In this document: piece after piece, positions 45,228 through 53,487 of the stretch
Numbering within the stretch: position 1 is the first letter of the stretch
How the letters are laid out: every line of letters starts with the position of its first letter
Assembly (NCBI RefSeq): GCF_043195135.1
Contig: NZ_JBAFWP010000004.1
Direction: 5' to 3' (one strand)
Origin: NCEH01 sp043195135
GTDB lineage: Bacteria; Pseudomonadota; Alphaproteobacteria; Rhizobiales; Xanthobacteraceae
Length of the DNA stretch: 64,000 nucleotides
The notes under the pieces: generated by a model
Seen by the model: only the letters and a program-made list of their open reading frames with translations
Database searches by the model: none
Told to the model about the DNA's origin: nothing
Made by a program: the position numbers and the translations under genes

Positions 45228-45608
45228 GGGCCTGGAATACTCCTGTGTCGAAGATGTTCGACCGGAGCGTTCCTCGGTTCCGAGACCGCACGGACGAACG
45301 CAACAGCGCCTCAACAGCGCCCGACGTTCGTCGTGGGGATCTCAGGCCCGAAGCCAAAGACCAGAGCTTTCGTTACCGAAAGGACTTGGGCTGACCAAGC
45401 CAAGTCTGCCTTTTCCGACGCGCTCCCTATAGCGCAGGGCACCTCCGGCCGCAACACAGCGCGCGCCGCACCCCGCCGCGCCGCCGCCCTTGCCTTGCGC
45501 CGGCGGCCGCATGGGTCGGCAGGCCTCCATAGGTGCGGCCTGTTCATCGCCATTGCTGCTATAGATGCCGCGAAGGCCGGACATGTCCCGGCGGAGTAGA
45601 GGCAGATC
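45228..45608. other. Non-coding region between divergent genes
   Basis: This 381-base stretch lies between the FAD monooxygenase and a small + strand gene. I see no domain-bearing frame, repeat or clear operator in it; it presumably holds both promoters. Confidence 0.4.
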
Positions 45609-45788
45609 ATGGCCGAGAGATTTGAACGGCACCGCCAACCTTGGACCCATGAGGAACTCGAAAAGCTGAAGCTGCTTGCCAAGAAGGGCATGGCACTGAA
45701 GGCGATTTCGAAAGCGATGACGCGCAGCGAGGAATCCATCAAAGACCGCGCCAAACTCGATGGCATCGGCATCGCCAAGCTCCGTTAG
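45609..45788 (+). CDS. Small basic helical protein (59 aa), unknown function
   Basis: The 59-codon frame encodes a lysine-rich protein. The core WTHEELEKLKLLAKKGMALKAISKAMTRSEESIKDRA resembles a single Myb/SANT-like or GcrA-like helix-turn-helix: a leading Trp, an acidic helix, then a basic recognition-like helix. An AGAGGCAG lies upstream of the ATG. The regular amphipathic pattern and the ribosome-binding site favour a real gene, and the composition argues for DNA or RNA binding. Function is not known. Confidence 0.65.
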   Translation: MAERFERHRQPWTHEELEKLKLLAKKGMALKAISKAMTRSEESIKDRAKLDGIGIAKLR

Positions 45789-45841
45789 ATGTGGCTCATG
45801 GCTCGGCCTGAGGGATCGCTACCCGCGCAATCGCCAAGACC

Positions 45842-45869
45842 CTGACGCCAAGCCTCTGACGCCAAGCCT
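45842..45869. repeat. Perfect 14-bp tandem duplication
   Basis: CTGACGCCAAGCCT occurs twice head to tail, without mismatch, between the small gene and the AraC gene. Confidence 0.8.
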
Positions 45870-45922
45870 TTGAGAACGCCCCCGATTTTGCACCGCCCGC
45901 GCCGGGTCAGCATTGGCGCAGG

Positions 45923-46807
45923 TCAGATCTCGTAGGAGGCGCTGCGCAGGCGCTCCGCGTCGCGTGAGGGCGGCGCGCCAAACAGGCGCGCATACTCGCG
46001 GCTGAATTGCGATGCGCTCTCATAGCCGACGGCATAGGCGGCCCGTGCCGCATCGGTATTGGTGGTCAGCAGCCGCCGGGCCGCCTGAAGGCGCAGGGTC
46101 TTCTGGTATTGCAGCGGGCTCATGGCTGTCGCCGCTTTGAAATGGCGGTGGAAGGACGGCACGCTCATGCCGGCGATCTCGGCCAGGGTCTCGGTCCGCA
46201 GCGGCTGGTCGAAGTTGCGGCGGATCCAGCCGATCGCGCGGCGGACCTGCGACAGGCGGCTGTCGTCGCGCCCCACCTGCCGGAGGATGGGGCCGTGGGC
46301 ACCCTGCAGGAGACGGTAGAGCACCTCGCGCTCGCGCGATGGAGCAAGGAACGGGATGTCGTCGGGCGCGTCCAGCAGCGCGAGCAGATGGTCCCAGGCC
46401 TCCAGCAGCTCGGCCGTGACGGGCGCCACGCCGAAGCCGGCCGCGGGCCTTGCGGCCGGGGCGGGCGGCAGGTCGGCAAGCAGGCTCGTCAGCGCATCCC
46501 GGTCGAGGGCGAGGCTCGCGACCACGTAGGGCTCGTGCGTGGCCGCTTCGATCACGCATCCGGTGGCGGGCAGTTCGAGCGAGGCGATGAAGCAGCTCGC
46601 CGGGCCGTAGCGCAGCATGCGGTCGCCGATCAGGACCTGCTTGGCGCCTTTCAGCACCACGCAGATCATCGGCTCGTAGAGCGTCGCCACCGGCGCGCTG
46701 TGCTGGCGGGCGACGCCTATTCCCACACGCGGCACCGGCGTCTCCAAGCGCATGCCGTCGGTATGGCGCGAGATGCGCTCGCACATGCGATCGATCAGAT
46801 TCTGCAT
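45923..46807 (-). CDS. AraC-family transcriptional regulator with AraC_N domain
   Basis: A 294-residue regulator. The N-terminal AraC_N domain (TPVPRVGIGVARQHSAPVATLYEPMICVVLKGAKQVLIGD) is followed by an AraC DNA-binding domain (ETLAEIAGMSVPSFHRHFKAATAMSPLQYQK and the second helix-turn-helix). Such proteins often control a divergent SDR or alcohol dehydrogenase, as here. The ATG at 46807 is preferred; the frame is open to 46864. Confidence 0.85.
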   Translation of the reverse strand: MQNLIDRMCERISRHTDGMRLETPVPRVGIGVARQHSAPVATLYEPMICVVLKGAKQVLIGDRMLRYGPASCFIASLELPATGCVIEAATHEPYVVASLALDRDALTSLLADLPPAPAARPAAGFGVAPVTAELLEAWDHLLALLDAPDDIPFLAPSREREVLYRLLQGAHGPILRQVGRDDSRLSQVRRAIGWIRRNFDQPLRTETLAEIAGMSVPSFHRHFKAATAMSPLQYQKTLRLQAARRLLTTNTDAARAAYAVGYESASQFSREYARLFGAPPSRDAERLRSASYEI

Positions 46808-46846
46808 GGCGCGAAGATCGCCCTTCCCGGCCCGCGCAGCAAGCCT

Positions 46847-46861
46847 CCTGATAGGATCAGG
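46847..46861. promoter_or_regulatory. Candidate operator between AraC and SDR genes
   Basis: CCTGA-N5-TCAGG is a short inverted repeat in the divergent gap, 40 bases upstream of the AraC start. Support is only positional. Confidence 0.3.
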
Positions 46862-46960
46862 CAAGGCGTTGATACGATCGGGCGCTCAACTCCCCGTGCC
46901 GCCAACCATATGGGTGAAGGGCGGCGCGACCGCCCAGCTTCAAGCGATCGGGAATGGATC

Positions 46961-47926
46961 ATGAGTGACGTATTCGGTGCGACATCGACGACGGACGAGG
47001 TGCTCGCCGGTGTCGATCTCCGGGGCAAACGCATACTGGTGACGGGGACGTCGGCGGGGCTCGGCATCGAGACGGCCAGGGCGCTCGCGGCACATGGCGC
47101 GAACGTGGTCGGCGCGGCGCGCGACCTCGCCAAGGCCGAGGGGGCGACGGCCGGCGTCCGGGAGGCCGCCCGCGCGAACGAGGGCAGTTTCGAGCTGATC
47201 GCGCTGGACCTCGCCTCCCTGTCGAGCGTGCGCGCCTGTGCGGACCGGCTGCTGGCGGACGGGCGGCGGTTCGACATCGTGATTGCGAACGCCGGTGTCA
47301 TGGCGCCTCCGCTCGGCCGGACCGCCGACGGCTTCGAAACCCAGTTCGGCACGAACCATCTCGGCCACTTCGTGCTGGTCAACCGGATCGCCGGGCTGCT
47401 CGGCGCAGGCGGGCGGCTGGTGAACCTGTCATCGGCCGGCCACCGCTTCGCCGATGTCGACCTCGAGGATCCCAATTTCGAACGGACCGCCTATGACCCG
47501 TGGATCGGATACGGCCGTTCCAAGACGGCCAATGCCCTGTTCGCGGTCGCGTTCGACCGCAGGCACCGCGATCGCGGCGTGCGCGCCGCGGCGGTGCATC
47601 CCGGCGGCATCCGCACCGAGCTCGGCCGGCATATGACCGCGGCCGACGAGGAGGCGCTGATCGCCTCCATCAACGCCGCCCAGGCCACAGCCGGCCTGCC
47701 GCCGTTCGCGTACAAGACAATCCCGCAAGGTGCCGCGACCACGGTCTGGGCTGCGGCCGTCGCCGATGCCAATGCGGTCGGCGGTCGCTATTGCGAGGAC
47801 TGCCATGTGGCGGATGTGCAGGACGGCGAAGGCATTCGCGCCGGCGTGCGGCCCTATGCCCTCGATGCGACGCGTGCAGAGGCGTTGTGGCGGAAGAGCG
47901 AGGAACTCGTCCACGAACGCTTCTGA
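46961..47926 (+). CDS. SDR-family oxidoreductase (retinol-dehydrogenase-like)
   Basis: A 321-residue SDR with TGTSAGLG cofactor motif, NAG (IANAGVM), catalytic Ser in NLSSAGH and YGRSK, so the active site is intact. The length and the HRF insertion resemble the retinol dehydrogenase/WWOX-like branch. It is divergent from an AraC regulator, a common pairing for aldehyde or ketone detoxification. The ATG at 46961 follows GGGAATGG. Confidence 0.85.
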   Translation: MSDVFGATSTTDEVLAGVDLRGKRILVTGTSAGLGIETARALAAHGANVVGAARDLAKAEGATAGVREAARANEGSFELIALDLASLSSVRACADRLLADGRRFDIVIANAGVMAPPLGRTADGFETQFGTNHLGHFVLVNRIAGLLGAGGRLVNLSSAGHRFADVDLEDPNFERTAYDPWIGYGRSKTANALFAVAFDRRHRDRGVRAAAVHPGGIRTELGRHMTAADEEALIASINAAQATAGLPPFAYKTIPQGAATTVWAAAVADANAVGGRYCEDCHVADVQDGEGIRAGVRPYALDATRAEALWRKSEELVHERF

Positions 47927-47932
47927 CGAGGA

Positions 47933-47958
47933 CGCGCCCCGGGCAACCCCGGGGCGCG
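47933..47958. terminator. Perfect GC hairpin between convergent SDR and NmrA-like genes
   Basis: CGCGCCCCGGG and CCCGGGGCGCG form an 11-bp perfect stem, loop of four, seven bases after the SDR stop. No U-run, but the convergent position supports termination. Confidence 0.6.
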
Positions 47959-47999
47959 ACCGGCACCTGCGTCAGCCATCGAAGACGGCTGCGCGGGCT

Positions 48000-48896
48000 T
48001 CAGCTTTCGGGAAGTTCGAGCCGTTCGAGATCGGCGATCAGCCCGGGTCCGGTCGGCTCCCACCCCAGCTTTTCCCGCGTCTGCGCGCTGGAGGCGGGCA
48101 TGTCGAGGCCGGCGAACATCGCCAGCCAGCCAAAATAGGCGGGCGTCTCTTCCGCGGCGATGGATTTCGCCGGCAGGTTCAGCCGCCGGCCGATGGCTTC
48201 GGCAATCTCGCGCACGGGCACGCCTTCCTCCGCCACCGCGTGATATTTCGCATTCGGCTCGGCTTTCTCGATGGCGAGCCGGTAGAGGCGCGCCACGTCG
48301 ACGACATGGGCCGACGGCCAGCGGTTGAGCCCGTTCCCCACATAGGCGCACACGCCCTTCTCGCGATACATCGCGATGGCGGGCGTGATCAGCCCCTGCG
48401 TGACCGGGTCGTGGACCTGCGGGAGCCGCACCACCGACACGTTGACGCCCTCCGCGGCCACAGCGGCGGCCGCCTCTTCCGAGGCCGCCCGGGGATGGGT
48501 GGCTGAGCCGACGATGGGATTGTCCTCCTTGGCCGGCGCGCCCGGCACCGTGTTGGCGATCCCGGTCCCCGAGGTCACGATCAGCGGACGGCCGGAGCCG
48601 GCGAGAACGGAGCCGAGCGCCCGGATCACGCGGCGGTCGTCTTCGCAATTCTGGACGAAGCGCGAAAAGTCGTGGTTGAAGGCGAGATGGATGACGCCGT
48701 CGGAGCGCGCGGCGCCGTCCTTGAGGCTGTCGGGGTCGGCAATCGACCCGCGATAGACCTCGGCGCCGGCCGCCGCCAGGGCCGGCGCCTTGTCGTCCGA
48801 ACGGCAGAGGCCGATCACCTGATGGCCCGCCGCGATCAGTTCCCTGACCACGCGCGAGCCGATATTTCCTGTCGCGCCGGTTACGAACACACGCAT
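48000..48896 (-). CDS. NAD(P)-dependent epimerase / NmrA-like Rossmann protein (extended SDR)
   Basis: A 298-residue extended-SDR protein with the GxxGxxG motif (VTGATGNIGSRVVREL). The usual YxxxK is not seen: after the SGTG strand the sequence runs into SATHPRAASE, so it may be an atypical or NmrA-like sensor rather than an epimerase. ATG 48896 gives a normal Rossmann start; a TTG at 48911 is possible. Divergent from an XRE regulator, a very common gene pair. Confidence 0.8.
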   Translation of the reverse strand: MRVFVTGATGNIGSRVVRELIAAGHQVIGLCRSDDKAPALAAAGAEVYRGSIADPDSLKDGAARSDGVIHLAFNHDFSRFVQNCEDDRRVIRALGSVLAGSGRPLIVTSGTGIANTVPGAPAKEDNPIVGSATHPRAASEEAAAAVAAEGVNVSVVRLPQVHDPVTQGLITPAIAMYREKGVCAYVGNGLNRWPSAHVVDVARLYRLAIEKAEPNAKYHAVAEEGVPVREIAEAIGRRLNLPAKSIAAEETPAYFGWLAMFAGLDMPASSAQTREKLGWEPTGPGLIADLERLELPES

Positions 48897-48903
48897 GCCC
48901 AAG

Positions 48904-48925
48904 GTCTCCAAGCTTCACTGGAGAC
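48904..48925. promoter_or_regulatory. Candidate operator between NmrA-like and XRE genes
   Basis: GTCTCCA-N8-TGGAGAC is a perfect seven-base inverted repeat just upstream of the NmrA-like ATG and 53 bases from the XRE start. It suits an XRE dimer that represses its divergent neighbour. Confidence 0.5.
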
Positions 48926-48977
48926 AAGCATTGCCGGGCTCGTTATGCTGGTAAAGTCTGGAGCTTATCGTAGTACA

Positions 48978-49817
48978 ATGACTGACAGGCTGAATGGGCG
49001 CCCTGGTGCCGAGAACCAGCTCGGCCTCTATCTCCGGGATCGCCGCGCCAAGCTCGATCCGATCGCACTCGGATTTTCCTCGGAACGCCGCCGCACGCTC
49101 GGCCTGCGCCGTGAGGAGGTGGCGCAGCGCGCCAACATCAGCCCCACCTGGTACACGTGCCTGGAGCAGGGCCGTGGCGGCGCGGCATCGCCCGATGTGC
49201 TCAATCGCCTGGCCCGCGCGCTCATGCTGACCGACGTCGAGCGCGAGCACCTCTTCCTGCTGGGTCTCGGTCATCCGCCCGAGGTGCGCTACCAGAAGAG
49301 CGAGGGCGTCACGCCGCGCCTGCAACGCGTCCTCGACGCGCTCGATCCCAGCCCTGCGCTCATCCGGACGGCGCTCTGGAACGTCCTCGCCTGGAACCGC
49401 GCGGCGACCGTCATGCTGATGGATTATGCCTCGCTGCCCCCCGACCAGCGCAACATCCTGCGCTACATCTTCCTCGACCCGCGCGCCCGGGCGGCGCAGT
49501 ACGATTGGGAAAGCGTGGCGCGCTTCGCGCTGGGCTCGTTCCGGGTGGATACGGCCCGCGCCGGAGCCGCCGACGAGGTGAAGCCTCTTGTGGAAGAGCT
49601 CTGCCGACTCAGTCCGGACTTCGCAAGGATGTGGCGCGACAATGATGTTCAGGGCCCGCCCGGCGAAGCCGTGAAGCATATACGCCATGCGGTTGTCGGC
49701 CCTCTGTCGTTCGAATATTCCGCCTTTTCGGTCGATGGCCGAACGGACCTCACCATGGTCGTCTACAATCCGGCCACGCCCGAGGATGCAGAACGGATCA
49801 AATCCCTCCTGTCTTAG
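48978..49817 (+). CDS. XRE-family regulator with MmyB-like ligand domain
   Basis: A 279-residue regulator with an N-terminal XRE helix-turn-helix (LGLRREEVAQRANISPTWYTCLEQGR) and a C-terminal MmyB-like ligand-binding domain (ALIRTALWNVLAWNRAATVMLMDYASLPPDQRNILRYIF). These typically repress a divergent oxidoreductase gene. Its stop overlaps that of the convergent flavin reductase gene by three bases. Confidence 0.87.
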   Translation: MTDRLNGRPGAENQLGLYLRDRRAKLDPIALGFSSERRRTLGLRREEVAQRANISPTWYTCLEQGRGGAASPDVLNRLARALMLTDVEREHLFLLGLGHPPEVRYQKSEGVTPRLQRVLDALDPSPALIRTALWNVLAWNRAATVMLMDYASLPPDQRNILRYIFLDPRARAAQYDWESVARFALGSFRVDTARAGAADEVKPLVEELCRLSPDFARMWRDNDVQGPPGEAVKHIRHAVVGPLSFEYSAFSVDGRTDLTMVVYNPATPEDAERIKSLLS

Positions 49818-50377
49818 CCCAGCATCTCGGGCCGGAAGTGCGACCGGCGACTGATGATCCTGCCGGACACCATGAACACGCCGTCGCCTGTGTAGTGAAG
49901 CGTTTCCGGATGCTTTGGCGAAGAGGCCACATGGGCCTTCACCACCTCGAAGATGAAGAAGTTGTAGCGCTCCACCAGCGCATCGTCGTGAAGGCGGCAC
50001 TCGAAGCTGGCATGGCATTCGCCGATCAGGGGCGCATCGACCGTGCTGGCGTCCTGGGCGGTCAGATTAAAGCGCGCAAACTTGTCGATCTTCGCGCCCG
50101 TCGTATTGCCGATCCCCACCACCGTGTCCGTCAGCGCCGTGGTCGGCAGATTTACGACGCATTCCCGGCTCTCGCGGATCATGCGGTGACTGTGGTTGCC
50201 GCCCGAGATCATCAGCCCGACGAGGGAGGGGGCGAACTCCAGGATCGTGTGCCAGCCCAGCGTCATGATGTTCGTCGCGCCCTGCCACTTCGACGACACC
50301 AGCACGATCGGGCCGGGCTCCAGATAGCGCCGCACCTGGCCCACGGGAAAATCGCTCTTCTTCGGGAGTCCGGTCAC
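49814..50377 (-). CDS. Flavin reductase-like FMN-binding protein
   Basis: A 187-residue member of the flavin reductase-like domain family (split-barrel FMN-binding): VSSKWQGATNIMTLGWHTILEFAPSLVGLMISGGNHSHRMIRESRECVVNLP contains the typical core. The GTG at 50377 is chosen because GAAGAGG stands five bases before it; ATGs farther upstream lack a ribosome-binding site. Such proteins bind FMN and may supply reduced flavin to monooxygenases. No partner monooxygenase is adjacent. Confidence 0.8.
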   Translation of the reverse strand: MTGLPKKSDFPVGQVRRYLEPGPIVLVSSKWQGATNIMTLGWHTILEFAPSLVGLMISGGNHSHRMIRESRECVVNLPTTALTDTVVGIGNTTGAKIDKFARFNLTAQDASTVDAPLIGECHASFECRLHDDALVERYNFFIFEVVKAHVASSPKHPETLHYTGDGVFMVSGRIISRRSHFRPEMLG

Positions 50378-50708
50378 GGCAGCCTCTTCGCAAGTCCCAA
50401 TGGGCGACAATAGCCGCCGATGCGGGCAGATGCCCATCTCCACGCGACGCATGCCTTATCTGTTACCGCCTGCGGCCCCGGCGGGCTGAGGCAGGTATTG
50501 TTGACCGCCCCTCGGACGCTCCATGCGGCCTGATTGGCCCGGTGTGGCCGAAGGCCGGCTGACGCCTCGATCCATATGGTCCGCGACGACGGCAGGCGTC
50601 AGGCATGGACGCGCGGCGCTGATGAGCCCGATCACCACATTTCATGAATGCGTCCGGCACGCGCCGCTAAGATGGTCGCCCGTCATCCCGACGAGGACGA
50701 GCCCGCGC
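50378..50708. other. Non-coding region
   Basis: This 331-base gap lies between the divergent flavin reductase and HIT genes. I see no gene, repeat or clear operator; it should hold both promoters. Confidence 0.4.
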
Positions 50709-51146
50709 ATGCAGACCGCCACGCCGCCATACGACCCCGACAACATCTTCGCGCGCATCGTGCGTGGCGAGCTGCCCTGCGAGCGGCTCTACGAGGATGC
50801 GCATGCGATCGCCTTCATGGACATCATGCCCCAGAGCGCGGGCCACGCGGTGGTGGTGCCGAAGCGCGCAGGGCGCAATCTCCTCGATACCGATCCCGCC
50901 GTGCTCGGGCCGCTGATGGACGCCGTGCGCAAGGTGGCGCAGGCGGTGAAGACGGCGATGGAGGCCGACGGCGTCGTGGTGATGCAGTTCAACGAGGCGC
51001 CCGCCGGCCAGACCATCTTCCACCTGCACGTCCATGTCCTCCCGCGCTATTCCGGCGCGGACTGGGCGCCCCATGCCGGCGCGCGGGCCGAACCGCAGGT
51101 GCTGGCGGCCCAGGCCGCGCGCATCCGCGCCGCGCTCGAACCCTGA
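50709..51146 (+). CDS. HIT-family hydrolase
   Basis: A 145-residue histidine-triad protein with the active-site HLHVHV motif near the C-terminal third and the family N-terminal segment (IFARIVRGELPCERLYEDAHAIAFMDI). HIT proteins hydrolyse nucleoside phosphoramidates or dinucleotides such as AMP-lysine or Ap4A. ATG 50709 gives the normal family start. It is 13 bases before the CoA-transferase gene. Confidence 0.87.
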   Translation: MQTATPPYDPDNIFARIVRGELPCERLYEDAHAIAFMDIMPQSAGHAVVVPKRAGRNLLDTDPAVLGPLMDAVRKVAQAVKTAMEADGVVVMQFNEAPAGQTIFHLHVHVLPRYSGADWAPHAGARAEPQVLAAQAARIRAALEP

Positions 51147-51159
51147 ATAAGGCGGCGCC

Positions 51160-52530
51160 ATGGAAGTGGCACTTCTTTCGGATCTGTGGGCCGCCCTCGG
51201 CGGCGCCGGGTCGCGGGCGCAGCATGTGGTCTTCTCCGGCGCGGGGGCGCTGCCGTCCGTCTTCCCGGTCACGGCGCTTGCCGCCGCCTCGGTGGGCGCG
51301 GCGGGGCTCGCGGTCGCGGAGCTGGTGGAGCTGCATGGCGGCGCACGGCCGCAGGTTCGGGTCGACCGGCGGCTTGCCTCGCTCTGGTTCGGCACCTCCC
51401 TGCGCCCGCAAGGCTGGAGCGTGCCGCCGCCCTGGGATCCCATCGCCGGCGATTATCGCGCCGCCGACGGCTGGATCCGTCTGCACACCAATGCGCCGCA
51501 TCACCGCGCCGCCGCCCTTTCGGTGCTCGGCGCGGAGGAGCAGAAGGAGGCGGTCGCGCGCGCGGTCGGCACATGGGCCGCCGATGATCTCGAGGCGGCC
51601 GTGGTGGCTGCCGGCGGATGCGCGGCCGCCATGCGCAGCCTCGAAGCCTGGCGCGCCCATCCCCAGGGGGCGGCCGTCGGCGCCGAGCCCCTGTTCGCAT
51701 GGCAGGCGGGCGAAGCCGGCGGGACGGCAGAGGCCCGCTTCCGGCCCGAGCGTCCGCTGTCGGGCGTGCGCGTGCTCGACCTCACCCGCGTGCTCGCGGG
51801 CCCGGTGGCGACGCGCTTCCTCGCCGGCTACGGGGCCACGGTGCTGCGCATCGACCCGCCCGGGTGGGAGGAGCCGGGCGTGGTGCCGGAAGTGACGGCG
51901 GGCAAGAGCTGCGCGCGGCTCGACCTGACCGATCCCGCCCGGAAGGCGCAGCTCTGCGGATTGATCCGCCAGGCCGACGTCCTGGTGCATGGCTACAGGC
52001 CGGGGGCGCTCGAAGGGCTCGGGCTCGGCGCAGACGCGCGGCGGGCGCTCCGTCCGGGCCTCGTCGAGGTGAGTCTCGACGCTTATGGCTGGAGCGGCCC
52101 CTGGGCCGGGCGGCGCGGCTTCGACAGCCTGGTCCAGATGAGCGCCGGCATCGCCGAGGCGGGCATGCGCGGCCTCGGTCGCGACCGGCCGACCCCGCTA
52201 CCCGTGCAGGCGCTCGACCATGCCACGGGCTATCTGATGGCGGCGGCTGCGATCCGCGGGCTGTGCACGCGCCTGCGCACCGGACGCGGCAGCGCGGCCC
52301 GCACCTCGCTGGCGCGCACCGCCGCGGTGCTGGCGGCCCATCCTGCCGATCCCGCTGCCGCGCCGATCGCACCGGAGACCGCCGCAGATCTCGATGCGGC
52401 GGTGGAGACGACATCCTGGGGGCCGGCGCTGCGGCTGCGCGCGCCGCTCCAGGTCGCCGGGGCGCCGATGCGGTTCAACACCGGCGCCCGCGCCCTCGGC
52501 AGCGCGCCGGCGCAATGGGCGCGCGACTGA
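51160..52530 (+). CDS. Family III CoA transferase (CaiB/BaiF) with unusual domain order
   Basis: A 456-residue protein. The canonical family III N terminus (LSGVRVLDLTRVLAGPVATRFLAGYGATVLRIDPPG) begins only near residue 198, and the segment with the usual catalytic aspartate area (QALDHATGYLMAAAAIRGL) comes near residue 350. Residues 1-195 look like the middle and C-terminal parts of the family (AGDYRAADGWIRLHTNAPHHRAA), so the order appears permuted. It moves CoA between organic acids. The effect of the permutation is unknown. Confidence 0.75.
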   Translation: MEVALLSDLWAALGGAGSRAQHVVFSGAGALPSVFPVTALAAASVGAAGLAVAELVELHGGARPQVRVDRRLASLWFGTSLRPQGWSVPPPWDPIAGDYRAADGWIRLHTNAPHHRAAALSVLGAEEQKEAVARAVGTWAADDLEAAVVAAGGCAAAMRSLEAWRAHPQGAAVGAEPLFAWQAGEAGGTAEARFRPERPLSGVRVLDLTRVLAGPVATRFLAGYGATVLRIDPPGWEEPGVVPEVTAGKSCARLDLTDPARKAQLCGLIRQADVLVHGYRPGALEGLGLGADARRALRPGLVEVSLDAYGWSGPWAGRRGFDSLVQMSAGIAEAGMRGLGRDRPTPLPVQALDHATGYLMAAAAIRGLCTRLRTGRGSAARTSLARTAAVLAAHPADPAAAPIAPETAADLDAAVETTSWGPALRLRAPLQVAGAPMRFNTGARALGSAPAQWARD

Positions 52531-52539
52531 AGGCGACGC

Positions 52540-53397
52540 TCAGGCCGGCTTCGACAGGCCGGCGGCGAGATGGTCCGCCAGCAGCAGGCCCGCCTTGGAA
52601 AGCGCCGGCGCGCGATGCAGGCGGATATCGGCCGCCGGCAGCGGCGGCAGCTCGTCCCGCTCGCCGAGCGCCCGGAGCCCGTGGGGGAAGGTGCCGGACT
52701 TCACGACGGTGACCGCCAGGCCCTGGGCGGCGACCGCCTCCACCGCCGCGAGGCTGTGGCTCACGAAGGCGAGCCGCCAGGGGCGCCGCGCCGCATCGAG
52801 CGCCTCGATCGCCCATTTCCGGAACAGGCAGCCGTGCGGATAGAGCGCCACCGGCAGCGGCGTGCGGCCCTCGATGCCCGGTTCGGGCCCTGCCGCCCAT
52901 ACCGCCTGCTCGCGCCGCAGGAACTGGCCTTCCGCCTGCCCCGCCGGGTGCATGGCGACGACCAGGTCGTAGCTCTCGCCGAGCCGGTCCGGCATGGTGG
53001 CGGTGAGACCCGTCTCCATCTGCACCCGCACCAGGGGATAGGCGGCCGCGAAGCGCGCCAGCAGCGCCGGCACCAGCAGGGTCCCGTAATCGTCCATGAC
53101 CCCGAGCCGCACCGCGCCCTCGACCTTGTGCTCGCGCAGGCGGCCCACCGCCTCCTCGTTCAAGGTCAGGATCCGGCGCGCATAGCCGATGAGCCCTTCG
53201 CCCGCAGCGCTCAGCTCCACATGGATCGTGCTGCGATGGAACAGCTCCACCTGGAGCCGCTCCTCCAGCCGGCGGATCTGCATGCTCACCGCCGACTGGG
53301 TGCGGTTGAGATGGGTCGCGGCGCGGGTAAACGAGCGCTGGTCCGCCACCGCCACGAAGGCCTTCAGGAGGTCCGGATCGAGAAGGGGAATGCTCAT
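52540..53397 (-). CDS. LysR-family transcriptional regulator
   Basis: A 285-residue LysR regulator with helix-turn-helix FTRAATHLNRTQSAVSMQIRRLEERLQ and a periplasmic-binding-like effector domain. It is divergent from an EamA-family exporter, its probable target. The ATG at 53397 is preferred over an adjoining GTG. Its stop lies nine bases beyond the CoA-transferase stop, so the two converge. Confidence 0.87.
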   Translation of the reverse strand: MSIPLLDPDLLKAFVAVADQRSFTRAATHLNRTQSAVSMQIRRLEERLQVELFHRSTIHVELSAAGEGLIGYARRILTLNEEAVGRLREHKVEGAVRLGVMDDYGTLLVPALLARFAAAYPLVRVQMETGLTATMPDRLGESYDLVVAMHPAGQAEGQFLRREQAVWAAGPEPGIEGRTPLPVALYPHGCLFRKWAIEALDAARRPWRLAFVSHSLAAVEAVAAQGLAVTVVKSGTFPHGLRALGERDELPPLPAADIRLHRAPALSKAGLLLADHLAAGLSKPA

Positions 53398-53408
53398 CAC
53401 GGCCCGTG

Positions 53409-53428
53409 ATTTATGGGATCAGATAAAT
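53409..53428. promoter_or_regulatory. Candidate LysR operator
   Basis: ATTTAT-N8-ATAAAT is a perfect six-base inverted repeat in the divergent gap between the LysR and EamA genes and includes a T-N11-A core, the LysR consensus. It stands out as an AT-rich island. Confidence 0.6.
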
Positions 53429-53487
53429 GCCATTCCATGATCACTACCGCGCTCCCTAAGATCGGCGCAAGAGCCGTGAGGGGGACC

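Noticed and set aside
48904..48925. A fifth copy of the 45-bp regulon motif near the NmrA-like gene
   Set aside because: The half-sites resemble GTCTCC/GGAGAC but spacing differs and the GAGC and GTTTATC parts are absent.
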